Shown here piece by piece: positions 26,811-36,306 of a stretch of 64,000 bases of DNA (within the stretch, counting starts at the first letter, position 1; every line of letters begins with the position of its first letter). The DNA is from Pleurocapsa minor HA4230-MV1 (GTDB lineage Bacteria; Cyanobacteriota; Cyanobacteriia; Cyanobacteriales; Xenococcaceae). The translations under genes and the position numbers were made by a program. Location of the stretch: NCBI GenBank assembly GCA_019359095.1, contig JAHHHZ010000023.1, forward strand, positions 94,704 through 158,703, written 5' to 3'. The notes under the pieces are model-generated. The model searched no databases. It was not told the DNA's origin and saw only the letters and a list, made by a program, of their open reading frames with translations.

Positions 26811-28361
26811 ATGCTAATTTCCGATCATCTGTTACTTAACTATAAACGTTGCAACCGTCGCACCTTTCTCGAAATATTTGGCAATCCTCAAGAGCAAGAT
26901 CCCGCTAAAGACTTTTTACTTAAGCTGAGGCGAGAAAATCAAACCCACCTGCGGAACGTAATTGAGGCGCGATCGCTTACACCTCATCGCCCGCAATCAT
27001 CTCGTCATGATTGGCAGCTAAACACCAAGCAAACTATAGAGTTGATGCAGCAAGGAGTAGACTGCATCGTCGGCGGAACTTTAAGCGTCAGTCATGCTCA
27101 ATGGCAATCCGCCATTCCAGCTATATACAATCCCCAGATTACCAATAATCAAGCCGATTTATTCGCCAAAATTACTTTTACCGCAGCACCTAGTCTGTTA
27201 ATTAAACAGTCGGGAGCATCTATTTTTGGCAACTGGGAATATATCCCTGTAAACATCAAACTTGGTCGTAAACCCAAGCCAGAATACAAGTTAATCGCTG
27301 CTTTTCATGCTCAGATTTTGGCGATTATTCAGGAGCAAATTCCTGAGCGATCGCAATTAATCCTTAAAGAACACAATTCTTATCAAATCAATTTAGTTCA
27401 TGGACTAACCAAGATGCAGGAAACTGTAGCCGAGTGTTTAATCATGCTGACTGAGAAAAATGAACCAGAAGTATTTATTTCTCGTCAACGCTGTAGTCTT
27501 TGTAGTTGGTATGGCTATTGTCATCAAGTTGCTAAATCAACTGAGCATTTATCTCTTATCCCTGGGATAACTCCCAAACGCTATGAATACCTCCAGTCAA
27601 TAGGTGTAAACACCGTTCAATCTCTCCTTGATATTTCAGCAACCAGCCTGGAAGAAACATTAGGCTACGAGACTACTCATCAACTAAAACAACAAATCTC
27701 TGCCATTAAAAGCGATCGCCCTGTAGTGCGCTCAAATTTTGATCTAGTTAATACTCAGCCGATTCCCAGTGGTGCGATCGAGCTATATTTTGATATTGAA
27801 GCAGAACCTGAAAGGCAAACTGATTATCTATTAGGGGTGCTGCTGGTAGATCGAAGCAATAATAGCGAGCAGTTTCATGCTTTTCTGGCAGAAAATTTAG
27901 CAGACGAAGGCAAAATCTGGCAAGAATTTCTCGATTTTATTGCCCTATATCCCGATGCCCCAATCTTTCATTACTCTGAATATGAAGCGGATACGATTAA
28001 GCGTTTAGCGAAACTTTATGGCACTTCCAGAGAACAAAAAAAAGACATTCTCTCTCGCTTAGTCGATCTTCATTTTTGGGTGATGGCATCGGTCATTTTT
28101 CCTGTAGAAAGCTATTCTTTAAAATCTTTAGCTAACTGGATTGGATTCTATTGGCGTGAAACTACTGGTAGTGGAGATCAGTCTGTATGCTGGTACGATC
28201 AATGGCTAATTACACAAGATCGAACTTTGCTAGATTTAATTCTTAGTTATAATGAGGATGATTGTCGGGCAACTCGCTACTTAAAAGATTGGCTTTTAAA
28301 CTTTATGGAATATCAACGTAATCAAAAGCTTGAATTGATTATTGAAAACTATAATTCTTAA
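26811..28361 (+). CDS. TM0106-family RecB-like nuclease with RNase H-like domain
   Basis: A 516-residue protein in three parts. The N-terminal half is a RecB/Cas4-type nuclease; Cys residues at YKRCNRR and CSLCSWYGYC could ligate an iron-sulfur cluster as in Cas4 and AddB. A helix-hairpin-helix follows (LIPGITPKRYEYLQSIGV). The C-terminal part is a DnaQ/RNase H-like exonuclease with IELYFDIEAEP and YNEDDCRATRYLKDWL. The architecture is known from stand-alone bacterial nucleases of unclear role. No cas genes or CRISPR array are nearby, so a DNA repair or processing role is more likely than adaptation. Confidence 0.82.
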   Translation: MLISDHLLLNYKRCNRRTFLEIFGNPQEQDPAKDFLLKLRRENQTHLRNVIEARSLTPHRPQSSRHDWQLNTKQTIELMQQGVDCIVGGTLSVSHAQWQSAIPAIYNPQITNNQADLFAKITFTAAPSLLIKQSGASIFGNWEYIPVNIKLGRKPKPEYKLIAAFHAQILAIIQEQIPERSQLILKEHNSYQINLVHGLTKMQETVAECLIMLTEKNEPEVFISRQRCSLCSWYGYCHQVAKSTEHLSLIPGITPKRYEYLQSIGVNTVQSLLDISATSLEETLGYETTHQLKQQISAIKSDRPVVRSNFDLVNTQPIPSGAIELYFDIEAEPERQTDYLLGVLLVDRSNNSEQFHAFLAENLADEGKIWQEFLDFIALYPDAPIFHYSEYEADTIKRLAKLYGTSREQKKDILSRLVDLHFWVMASVIFPVESYSLKSLANWIGFYWRETTGSGDQSVCWYDQWLITQDRTLLDLILSYNEDDCRATRYLKDWLLNFMEYQRNQKLELIIENYNS

Positions 28362-28597
28362 GTTATATAAAGAAGTTTAACAATATCAGTGATTTACTCA
28401 TAAATCGTATTTCATCCCAGGGATCATGCGTTAAATTGAGCATATAGATAAACAATTATTATCTAATTAATAAGTGCAGTTTATCTTCATGCTTGTTATT
28501 GACATGTTGCGATCGCAAAGGACGGACGCGAGACGCAAAGCTTATCCTTTAGGGTAACTGCAAGATAATCGCCCATCAGAACCAAATAAAACTTATT

Positions 28598-28819
28598 ATG
28601 TTTTTAATTCTCTTACTTGTCACGGCTTTAACTAGTATTATTATTTATCTTCGTACCGATAATGATATTTTTGGTTTGCTAGCAGTAGTCATGTCGCTAA
28701 TCTGTCTAATTTGGGGATTGGTGATCGCTCATTGGTCAGTTCATGTGCTGGCATTATTCGCTCTACTATTCTTTGGGAAGCCAGTAACCGTGGCTACGGT
28801 AGAATCTCGGCAGAGATAA
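28598..28819 (+). CDS. Small two-helix membrane protein (hypothetical)
   Basis: A 73-residue frame with two hydrophobic segments, about residues 1-16 and 22-62, the latter possibly two closely spaced helices. The tail TVATVESRQR is hydrophilic. It has its own terminator immediately downstream, which supports it as a real gene. I recognise no family and no neighbour suggests a role. Confidence 0.6.
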   Translation: MFLILLLVTALTSIIIYLRTDNDIFGLLAVVMSLICLIWGLVIAHWSVHVLALFALLFFGKPVTVATVESRQR

Positions 28820-28844
28820 ATCGGGCAATTAATATTTAAAGCGG

Positions 28845-28884
28845 GCGGTAATTTACCATGATGGATATAAGTTACCGCTTTTTT
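28845..28884 (+). terminator. Terminator after the small membrane protein gene
   Basis: GCGGTAA at 28845-28851 pairs with TTACCGC at 28872-28878, followed by six T residues. Confidence 0.78.
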
Positions 28885-28930
28885 AATGTCTTATTACTTT
28901 TGCTCAAGGGCATAAACTAACAATTTTAAA

Positions 28931-30079
28931 GTGTCAAATCCTTACAGTTGGCTCAATCAGTCTCTAGTTATAATCCAGCGTGCAAATTGGTATCGTTCAG
29001 TTAAAGCGATCGCGGGTAAACCAGGTGCAATAGTAGAATTAGCAGGTAAACCCGTAGTTAATTTTGCCAGTAATGATTATTTAGGTCTAAGTAGCGATCA
29101 AAGATTAATTAATGCTGCGGTGGCTGCAACTCAGGCTTATGGTACAGGAAGTACTGGTTCGAGATTGTTGAGTGGACATAAAGCACTGCACCAAGAATTA
29201 GAACAGGCGATCGCCTCTTTAAAACAAACAGAAGCTGCCTTAGTCTTTAGTTCGGGTTATTTGGCTAACTTGGGTACAGTATCGGCTTTAGTAGGGCAAC
29301 GGGATTTAATTTTAGGAGATCAATATAATCACTCAAGTCTGAAAAAGGGTGCAATCTTAAGTGGTGCAACAGCTATTGATTATCTCCATAATGATCTTGC
29401 CGATTTAAGAGCAAAATTAATTAATCAGCGTGCTTTATACCGTCGGTGTTTAATTACGACTGATAGCGTTTTTAGTATGGATGGCGATTTGTGTCTTTTG
29501 CCTGAATTAATGGCGATCGCCGAAGAGTTTACCTGTATGCTATTAGTAGATGAAGCTCACGCTACAGGAGTAATGGGAAATAATGGTGCAGGCTGTGTTG
29601 AATACTTCAACTGTACGGGTAAAGCGTTAATTCAGATAGGTACTCTCAGCAAAGCTTTGGGCAGTTTGGGCGGATATGTGGCGGGAAGTGGCGAATTAAT
29701 TGACTTTCTGCGTAATCGTGCAGTAACTTGGATTTATACAACTGCCTTATCTCCAGCCGATACCGCAGCAGCGCTCAAAGGTATTGAGGTTGTTAAACAA
29801 GAGCCTTCCACAAGAGAGCAACTTTGGCAAAATATTAACTACCTTAAACAGCAACTATCCCATTTAGAGTTGTTACCATCAGAATCACCTATTCTCTGTC
29901 TTAATCTCGATACTTCTGAAGCAGCATTAGATCTCTCTCAAAAGCTGCTCGATGCGGGGATCTTTGCTCCTGCTATTCGCCCCCCGACAGTGCCAACTAG
30001 CCGTATTCGCTTATCTTTAATGGCTACTCATGAACAGCAACATCTCGATCTGTTGATTGAAAATCTGAAGACACACTAG
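28931..30079 (+). CDS. bioF: 8-amino-7-oxononanoate synthase
   Basis: A 382-residue alpha-oxoamine synthase that condenses pimeloyl-ACP or -CoA with alanine in biotin synthesis. The start codon is GTG. Motifs include [33 protein letters not shown], the [13 protein letters not shown] segment and the PLP lysine in [13 protein letters not shown]. Glycine C-acetyltransferase and serine palmitoyltransferase share the fold, but length and motifs favour BioF. No other biotin gene is in the window. Confidence 0.92.
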   Translation: MSNPYSWLNQSLVIIQRANWYRSVKAIAGKPGAIVELAGKPVVNFASNDYLGLSSDQRLINAAVAATQAYGTGSTGSRLLSGHKALHQELEQAIASLKQTEAALVFSSGYLANLGTVSALVGQRDLILGDQYNHSSLKKGAILSGATAIDYLHNDLADLRAKLINQRALYRRCLITTDSVFSMDGDLCLLPELMAIAEEFTCMLLVDEAHATGVMGNNGAGCVEYFNCTGKALIQIGTLSKALGSLGGYVAGSGELIDFLRNRAVTWIYTTALSPADTAAALKGIEVVKQEPSTREQLWQNINYLKQQLSHLELLPSESPILCLNLDTSEAALDLSQKLLDAGIFAPAIRPPTVPTSRIRLSLMATHEQQHLDLLIENLKTH

Positions 30080-30106
30080 TGGAAAATAATGTATCAAGGG
30101 TATTGA

Positions 30107-30979
30107 TTAAGCAAAAAAATTCTCGTAACCGTAAGCAATTACCGAATCGTGACATATTGAAGTAATTGATTTAATTTCCCCTGCGGATAGATTAGGCTTT
30201 CGTTTCTGATTAGCTAGATTTATTGCTCTATTGCCACGAGTTCCACCTGGATATTTTTTTCGATCATTTTTGTAGTATTGTTGATGATTGAGAACAATAT
30301 TATCCCAATCTAAATCCAGAAAATATAAGATTTTGTGAATAACTTTTTGCGGATTAGTTAATAGCTCTTCATACTTAAAAGTAAAAACATCAAATCCTAA
30401 TTTCTGATATTTATTAAGCGCCATATTTTTGTATTTCCAGATATAAGCTCCTAAAGAAATTTCGTCTAAACTATCTACATCAAGATCTGCAATATCAGGC
30501 AAAAAATCAGCATCTATTCCTAAAAGTTCTTTTTTGGCAAAGCAATTAAGCCAATTGCCCTGTTCAGTTTTAGTTTTAATCGTAAATGAACGCATAGAAG
30601 AAACAACAGAATAAGGATTACGAATTGGGAAAATAATTTTGGTTTGTGGATAGTGCTGTTTAATATATTTAAAATTAAACGTTTGGTTGGGCAGCTTAAA
30701 ACAGGTCAAATAGTCCTTGACTGAGTTTCGATATAAAATGTTTTGATGAGGGAAAGAATAACCAGTTTCTGTCTCATCAATTCCTTTAATTTGAGGATGA
30801 GAATTAAGTATTAAAAATAATAGAGTAGTGCCACTTCGTTGACATCCTAAGATTAGAGCAGACTGTTTTGAAAATTTTGAATATAAAAAAGGAGGCTCTA
30901 CCAGGTTACGAATTAATCTAGTTTGATTACTGTTGAGATTTTTAGTAACTAGGTTTTTTAAAGAATAAATTACATTCAT
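30107..30979 (-). CDS. Sulfotransferase-family protein
   Basis: A 290-residue protein (from ATG 30979; a start eight codons upstream is possible) with the PAPS-binding loop LILGCQRSGTTLLFLIL near the N-terminus and the second PAPS element IIFPIRNPYSVVSSMRSF. Family members transfer sulfate from PAPS to carbohydrates or other acceptors. A role in sulfating cell-surface polysaccharide would fit this genome, yet the gene lies about 6 kb from the glycosyltransferase cluster and the acceptor is unknown. It is convergent with bioF. Confidence 0.82.
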   Translation of the reverse strand: MNVIYSLKNLVTKNLNSNQTRLIRNLVEPPFLYSKFSKQSALILGCQRSGTTLLFLILNSHPQIKGIDETETGYSFPHQNILYRNSVKDYLTCFKLPNQTFNFKYIKQHYPQTKIIFPIRNPYSVVSSMRSFTIKTKTEQGNWLNCFAKKELLGIDADFLPDIADLDVDSLDEISLGAYIWKYKNMALNKYQKLGFDVFTFKYEELLTNPQKVIHKILYFLDLDWDNIVLNHQQYYKNDRKKYPGGTRGNRAINLANQKRKPNLSAGEIKSITSICHDSVIAYGYENFFA

Positions 30980-31074
30980 TACACAAAAGAGATAAATTCT
31001 CAATAAGTAAGCAAGAGTAGCCTAAATGATTTCACTGATTTTGTCTAGACACTTAAGGTTGATGTTTATTATAG

Positions 31075-31917
31075 TTATTGTTGACAACCATCTTGAGCCA
31101 ATTGAGTATAGCTAAATAAGCTACCAAACCATTGATTTGATAGAGCTTCTGCTTCTGGGCTATCAATTACCGAATTAACAAACTCTTGCCACTGTGGATC
31201 GTTGCTATGAATAATCATGCCATAGCGATCGCAAGTTAGAGGAAGCTCGGGTACTAAAGGATATTCTGCTGCTGATAACCCCTGCTGTTGAGCTTCGGCG
31301 CGTAATAAAATTCCGTCGCTAATCATCGCGTCTATTTTGCCCTGTGCCACCGCCTGGATACCTCTAATTCGAGCAGTCACTCCCTTATACTGCTGAAGAG
31401 TTGCCAGAGGATAGCGTTGAGCCACAACTTTGGCAGTAGTGGTATTAGCAATTACACCTAAAGTGGCACCATTTAAATCATCTTCAGGATTAAGAGAGTT
31501 ATCCTGCTTGACTAAAAATTGTGTTCCTGTCAGAAAAAAAGGATGAGAAAAATTAGTGTTTTCTGGAGGATCGGGGCGAATTGTATTAGGGCCACATTCA
31601 AGATTGACCAGGCTATCTGCTACTAAGCCAAAACGATTAGTTGCAGTTGATTTAAGTAGCTTAATACTAAGCGTATTTCGTTCTAACTCCTGAGTTAATT
31701 GTGATTGCAACAAAGCAAAAAAATCCAAACAGTATCCCTGTATGTTTTCCTGGGCATCTAAATAGCCAAAAGGAGGTGCATCTTCTCGAATGGCAACGCT
31801 TAAGACTCCTGTACGTTGAATTTTTGCCAAAGTATCTTCTGCCTTGACTGAAGATATAGAACTCAAAAGACACAGACTACTAGTAACCAAAAATACTAAA
31901 TTACGATTCATTGCCAA
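31075..31917 (-). CDS. Periplasmic solute-binding protein, family 3 (amino-acid type)
   Basis: A 280-residue exported protein with a signal peptide (residues 1-26, cleavage probably after SSVKA). The mature protein opens TLAKIQRTGVLSVAIREDAP, typical of SBP_bac_3, and contains LGVIANTTTAKVVAQRYP. It should capture an amino acid or related small molecule for an ABC importer, but no permease or ATPase is adjacent, so it is an orphan component or a receptor domain protein. The start could also be the Met two codons further in. Confidence 0.86.
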   Translation of the reverse strand: MAMNRNLVFLVTSSLCLLSSISSVKAEDTLAKIQRTGVLSVAIREDAPPFGYLDAQENIQGYCLDFFALLQSQLTQELERNTLSIKLLKSTATNRFGLVADSLVNLECGPNTIRPDPPENTNFSHPFFLTGTQFLVKQDNSLNPEDDLNGATLGVIANTTTAKVVAQRYPLATLQQYKGVTARIRGIQAVAQGKIDAMISDGILLRAEAQQQGLSAAEYPLVPELPLTCDRYGMIIHSNDPQWQEFVNSVIDSPEAEALSNQWFGSLFSYTQLAQDGCQQ

Positions 31918-32034
31918 TAACTCTCTTGAGTCTCAGACTAAAGTTAATATCTCATTTTAAAAAGCTTAGAGCTGCGGACGCTACCGTGTCCCAGTCGTCT
32001 TACGACGATCTGCGCTTAAGACTTATACAGGGCT

Positions 32035-32113
32035 AGAGAATAAATTCTCTGTCTAAGTACATTAAGTCCGTTTAAACGGACTTTAATTTTCAGCCAAGAA
32101 ATTTATTTCTTGG
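32035..32113. repeat. Three consecutive perfect hairpins
   Basis: Within 79 bases lie AGAGAATAAATTCTCT (32035-32050), the 20-base palindrome AAGTCCGTTTAAACGGACTT (32064-32083), and CCAAGAAATTTATTTCTTGG (32094-32113). None is followed by a T-run, so this is not an ordinary terminator. It sits between argC and the solute-binding protein gene, both on the minus strand. Confidence 0.8.
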
Positions 32114-32202
32114 TTCACTACAGTTAGAACGAAATAGCACTGAGACTTATAGCTAAAAACAGATTAACTTCAATAAAGCTATTTCAAAAAAATCGATCGA
32201 GA

Positions 32203-33255
32203 TTAAGGATAAAAACCTAGTTTAGGTAAACCCAAAGATTCTGACCAATCCATCATCAGATTTAAGCATTGTACTGCTTGACCTGCCTGACCTTTAATTA
32301 AATTATCGATCGCCGATAGCACAATTACTCTACCAGTACGACGATCTACCTGAATACCTATGTATGCCAAGTTAGTGCCACAAGCCCACTTAGTTTGCGG
32401 ATAGATACCGCTGGAGAGAACTTTCACAAAGGGAGAAGAACGATAAAAAGCGTTGTAGATGGTGATTAGATCTTCTCTAATTAATCCAGGATCTCTCAAA
32501 GTGGCGTAGACGGTAGACAAGATTCCCCTAACCATGGGGACTAAATGAGGCGTAAACTGCACAATAACTTCTTGACGAGCTAATATACTGCAAATTTGCT
32601 CAATTTCAGGAGTATGACGATGACTAGCAACTCCATAAGCGCCGATAGAGTTATCCGCCTCTGATAAAAGCATACTAATCTTACCTTGACGACCACCACC
32701 AGACGTACCCGATTTAGCGTCGATAATGGCAGTAGAGGGATCGACCAATCCTTGCTTGAGTAAAGGCGAAAGAGCCAATAAACTAGCAGTAGGATAACAT
32801 CCAGGGCAGCCAACTAATTGAGCTTGTTTAATCTGTTCACGGAAAAGTTCGGGTAAGCCATAAACCGCAGATTTTGCCGTATCTTGGTCTGTTCGCTCTT
32901 TTTTATACCAGTCGGTGTAGGTATCTAAATTACTAAAACGATAGTCTGCCGAAAGATCTAAGACCTTGCAGCCTTTAGCAATTAAAGCGGGAGCCAGATC
33001 GCAGGCCAAACCATTGGGTAAACCGAGAAAGACAGCTGCACACCGTTCGGCGATCGCATCTACGTCAATTTTTTCGACAGTCAGATCGACACAATGATCT
33101 AAGTGAGGATAAATCGAACTATATTGCTTGCCCGCACTACTATCACCACCCAGATAGGCAATTTCAACTTGAGGATGTTCTAATAAAAGTTTGACTAACT
33201 GAACTCCGCCATATCCAGATGCTCCTACAATCCCAATCGGCTTTTTGTCACTCAT
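32203..33255 (-). CDS. argC: N-acetyl-gamma-glutamyl-phosphate reductase
   Basis: A 350-residue NADPH-dependent enzyme of arginine synthesis that reduces N-acetylglutamyl phosphate to the semialdehyde. The N-terminal dinucleotide fold [18 protein letters not shown] and the catalytic Cys in [15 protein letters not shown] are present, as are the substrate-binding segments [11 protein letters not shown] and ASHRHTPEI. Its length is normal. It stands alone; the arginine-degrading enzyme ArgZ/AgrE is about 3 kb away but on a separate unit. Confidence 0.96.
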   Translation of the reverse strand: MSDKKPIGIVGASGYGGVQLVKLLLEHPQVEIAYLGGDSSAGKQYSSIYPHLDHCVDLTVEKIDVDAIAERCAAVFLGLPNGLACDLAPALIAKGCKVLDLSADYRFSNLDTYTDWYKKERTDQDTAKSAVYGLPELFREQIKQAQLVGCPGCYPTASLLALSPLLKQGLVDPSTAIIDAKSGTSGGGRQGKISMLLSEADNSIGAYGVASHRHTPEIEQICSILARQEVIVQFTPHLVPMVRGILSTVYATLRDPGLIREDLITIYNAFYRSSPFVKVLSSGIYPQTKWACGTNLAYIGIQVDRRTGRVIVLSAIDNLIKGQAGQAVQCLNLMMDWSESLGLPKLGFYP

Positions 33256-33366
33256 GCTGCTGTGCCTCTGGCTAATCTTTAACTACGTTAACTTAATATC
33301 TTCTCTGAAGATCTATAGTTTAAGCACAATTAGACAATCTTCAACAATAATTTTTGCTAGGCAGCG

Positions 33367-33520
33367 TATAGCCGTACAAAGTTAGATTAGGATATTCATA
33401 GTAATCGGCTCGTAAGTAAACGAGCGACCCCGCGTCGGCGTAAGACGCAAGGGAATGCGCGAAGTAGGAAGTAGGAAGTAGTATTTCAAAAGTGTCCTAA
33501 CGTTTTAACGTATGGCTATA
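33367..33520. repeat. R1 element, copy B, with nested R5 segment
   Basis: The left end TATAGCCGTACAAAGTTAGA continues to TTAGGAT, and the right end GTGTCCTAACGTTTTAACGT continues to ATGGCTATA. It is copy A in reverse orientation. The tandem unit here is GGAAGTA. A GC-rich segment (33425-33460) beginning CGACCCCGCGT and ending GACGCAAGGGAATGCGC is nested inside; the same two motifs recur at 56853 and 56949. It lies between two divergent genes. Confidence 0.75.
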
Positions 33521-33560
33521 TATTAAATCAATAATTGTTTGAAATTTGAGATTTTGGTAG

Positions 33561-34598
33561 ATGAAACGGCGATTTACTTGGTGGTTATTAGTCGGACTAT
33601 TATGTATTTTGATGCTTGGCTATCTAACAGCTAAGAGTAATCGAGCAGCAACTAATAATAGTGATTTAGCTGTACCTCCTCGCCAAGATTTTCGGCTGGT
33701 GGTTATTAGCGATCTCAATAGTCAGTATGGTTCGACAGAATATGAGCCAGAAGTCACCCAGGCGATCGCCTTAATACCTCAATGGCAACCCGATCTCGTA
33801 CTTTGTGGCGGAGATATGATCGCTGGACAAAAAGCCAGCTTAACTAAGTCACAGATTGAGTCGATGTGGGCAGCTTTCGATCTTAAAATAGCAGCACCTC
33901 TAAGACAGCAGCAGATTCCTCTTGGTTTTACTATCGGTAATCATGATGGATCTGGGGCGATTAAAGATCAAACCTTAATTTTTCAAGCAGAAAGAAATCT
34001 GGCTCAAGCTTATTGGCAGCAGCAAAAGCACTATTTAAATTTTGTCGATCGCACTCATTTTCCCTTCTACTATAGTTTTCAGCAAAACAAGATCTTCTTT
34101 CTCGTTTGGGATGCTTCTAGTTCTCAAATCTCACCCCAACAGCTCAACTGGATCGAGCAGACATTAAAAACTCCAGCAGCGCAACAGGCAAGCGCCAGAA
34201 TAGTTTTAGGACACTTACCCCTCTATCCTGTGGCAAAAGAGAAGAATAAACCAGGAGAGTACTTAAACGAGGGAGATAAACTGCGATCGCTGCTTACAGA
34301 GAATAAAGTATTGATGTATGTTAGTGGACACCATCACGTATACTACCCAGGGAAGATCGATCATCTCGAATTACTCCATGCAGGGGCATTGGGACAGGGC
34401 CCAAGACAGTTAATCAACAGCGAGTTGTCACCCCGTCAAACGATTACTATCATTGATTTGGATCTGTCTAAATTGGCACTTACTTATACTACCTACGATG
34501 CCACCACTTGGCAAAAAATATTCCTCGAACAATTACCAGCCTCTATTCCCAACCCAGATGGCACTATCTGGAGACATGATCTCAATGGGCAAAAATAA
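33561..34598 (+). CDS. Calcineurin-like metallophosphoesterase, membrane-anchored
   Basis: A 345-residue protein with an N-terminal signal anchor (residues 5-24) and a metallophosphoesterase domain. The metal ligands are in VVISDLNSQYGS, VLCGGDMI, FTIGNHDGSG, IVLGHLPLYP and VSGHHHVYYPG, so the two-metal site looks complete, although the first DxH motif is altered to DLN. It should hydrolyse a phosphoester outside the cytoplasmic membrane. The substrate is unknown. Confidence 0.84.
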   Translation: MKRRFTWWLLVGLLCILMLGYLTAKSNRAATNNSDLAVPPRQDFRLVVISDLNSQYGSTEYEPEVTQAIALIPQWQPDLVLCGGDMIAGQKASLTKSQIESMWAAFDLKIAAPLRQQQIPLGFTIGNHDGSGAIKDQTLIFQAERNLAQAYWQQQKHYLNFVDRTHFPFYYSFQQNKIFFLVWDASSSQISPQQLNWIEQTLKTPAAQQASARIVLGHLPLYPVAKEKNKPGEYLNEGDKLRSLLTENKVLMYVSGHHHVYYPGKIDHLELLHAGALGQGPRQLINSELSPRQTITIIDLDLSKLALTYTTYDATTWQKIFLEQLPASIPNPDGTIWRHDLNGQK

Positions 34599-34625
34599 AC
34601 AAGAAATAATTCTTTTACTTTGACT

Positions 34626-35114
34626 ATGAATTTTGTTATTCGTCCTTTGATGCTCGAAGATGAATTGATTGTGTGGAAGATGTTGCGATATGCATCTCAT
34701 GAATCTTCCATCGAATCGGTTCGACAGCAGCCGTATTTAGCTCGTTACGCTTTGAATTGGGGCAGAATTGGTGATTTTGGTTATGTAGCTTCTAGCGATA
34801 TGAGTCCCATTGGTGCAGCTTGGCTGCGTTTATGGCTGGGGAAAGATAAAGGGTTTGGTTATGTCAAAGATGAAATTCCCGAATTAGCGATCGCTGTTTT
34901 GCCAGATTATCGCGGACAAGGCATTGGCACTAGGTTATTGACAAAAATTTTAGGTGCAGCGAAGAGCGAGTATTCAGCAGTAAGTCTGAGTGTTCGGGCT
35001 AATAATCCAGTTTTGCGACTATATGAGCGTACAGGATTTATTCAGATTCCAGGGAGCGAAGTTGTCAATCGGTCTGGTGAAGTATCATTTAATATGATGT
35101 ATGAATTCAATTAG
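34626..35114 (+). CDS. GNAT-family N-acetyltransferase
   Basis: A 162-residue GNAT with the acetyl-CoA loop VLPDYRGQGIGTRLL and the late motif SLSVRANNPVLRLYERTGF. ATG 34626 is chosen; a TTG two codons upstream is also possible. It overlaps the next GNAT gene by 14 bases, so the two are cotranscribed and translationally coupled. The target is unknown. Confidence 0.87.
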   Translation: MNFVIRPLMLEDELIVWKMLRYASHESSIESVRQQPYLARYALNWGRIGDFGYVASSDMSPIGAAWLRLWLGKDKGFGYVKDEIPELAIAVLPDYRGQGIGTRLLTKILGAAKSEYSAVSLSVRANNPVLRLYERTGFIQIPGSEVVNRSGEVSFNMMYEFN

Positions 35115-35628
35115 TGTGCGCCTACTCACTCCCGCCGATGCTAAAGCTTATCGTTCTGTAAGGTTGCTTGCCCTCGATGAACAACCCTTCGCCTTTGGTT
35201 CGCTACCCGAAGACGAGCCAAATCTTTTGGAGACTGCCACAAGACTTGTAGAGAGCGATGATCGATGTTTTTTTGGAGCATTTCAAGCTGAACAACTCAT
35301 AGGCATTATCAGGCTGTCTCGCTATTCAGCATCGAACGAGAAGCATCGTGCTTATCTGGGAGGACTCTATGTTATGCCATCCTTTCGTTGTCAAGGCTTT
35401 GGTAGGGCGCTCATCCAAGAGGCTTTAAGTCGAGCAGCGAATACTCCAGGCATCAGAAGGGTCAATCTAACTGTTGTAACCCAACAAGAAGGGGCAATCC
35501 GTCTTTATCGATCGCTTGGCTTCCGCATCTATGGTACTGAAGAGGAAACATTTTCGAGAGATGGACAATTCTACGACGAGTACTTGATGACCTTGGAACT
35601 CAACTCTGACAGTAATTACAACGCCTAA
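35101..35628 (+). CDS. GNAT-family N-acetyltransferase
   Basis: A 175-residue GNAT whose ATG lies inside the end of the preceding GNAT gene. The acetyl-CoA loop is VMPSFRCQGFGRALIQEA and the C-terminal motif VTQQEGAIRLYRSLGFRIYG. It is not a recent duplicate of its neighbour; the two share only the fold. Substrate unknown. Confidence 0.88.
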   Translation: MNSISVRLLTPADAKAYRSVRLLALDEQPFAFGSLPEDEPNLLETATRLVESDDRCFFGAFQAEQLIGIIRLSRYSASNEKHRAYLGGLYVMPSFRCQGFGRALIQEALSRAANTPGIRRVNLTVVTQQEGAIRLYRSLGFRIYGTEEETFSRDGQFYDEYLMTLELNSDSNYNA

Positions 35629-35724
35629 CAACGATGGTTGTACCCATAGCGAGAATAGTCCTCTAGCCGAGATGAGGTATTTATAGCGATCGCCTAATTT
35701 AAAAGATTATGAGAATTAATATTC

Positions 35725-36087
35725 ATGAAATTATCTGAAATTGATGTAGATAAATTATCAACAGAGCAAATAACAAAAATATTGTATGGTGAGGAAAAAG
35801 ATAATGGAGAAAAAGGCGATTGCATCTTCGTGTATGGAGGTAGAGGAATAGAACGAGTACATAAAGCTGTTGAATTATTTAACTTTCAGCGTGCAGAACA
35901 CATTCTATTTTCTGGAGGCTCAGGATATGGCAAATATACCTATCCTTTGTTTTGGACAATGCGAGATAATGCTTTAAAGCTGAAAGTTCCAGAAGACAAA
36001 ATATTAGTTGAAGATCGTTCAAATCATTCAAAAGATGGTGCGATCGCTTCGTTATTTGTTTTAGAAAATACGGCGTTGCTGGATTGA
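35725..36087 (+). pseudogene. Truncated YdcF/DUF218-like protein
   Basis: A 120-residue frame with the N-terminal two thirds of a DUF218 domain: DCIFVYGGRGIERVHKAVEL, HILFSGGSG, and VPEDKILVEDRSNHSKDGA, which carries the conserved acidic and Asn residues. Homologues run to about 200 residues; here the frame loses similarity after LFVLEN and stops. The C-terminal half is missing from the sequence downstream, which holds only short repeats, so this is probably a remnant. Confidence 0.6.
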
Positions 36088-36306
36088 GGTATGATTATTG
36101 AACTTGCGATCGCTAATTTGAAATAAGATTTCCGAAAAATGAATTGTCCTGAGTGTCCTAGAGGACTAGCTTCGCGTCGTAAGTCAACTAAAATTCAGAA
36201 AATATGAGAGCGATCGCCTATACCTAAATTCAGCTCACCCCCAAAGCTAAATATGTATATAGATAGGGGTGATCCAATTAACACTAGACCGTGATAATTT
36301 TAAAAC

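Noticed and set aside
26811..28361. Cas4 of a CRISPR system
   Set aside because: No cas genes or repeats in the window, and the RNase H-like C-terminal domain fits the stand-alone TM0106-type nuclease family.
32064..32083. Terminator of argC or of the solute-binding protein gene
   Set aside because: The 20-base palindrome lies upstream of the solute-binding protein gene and is not followed by a T-run on either strand long enough to be a standard terminator.
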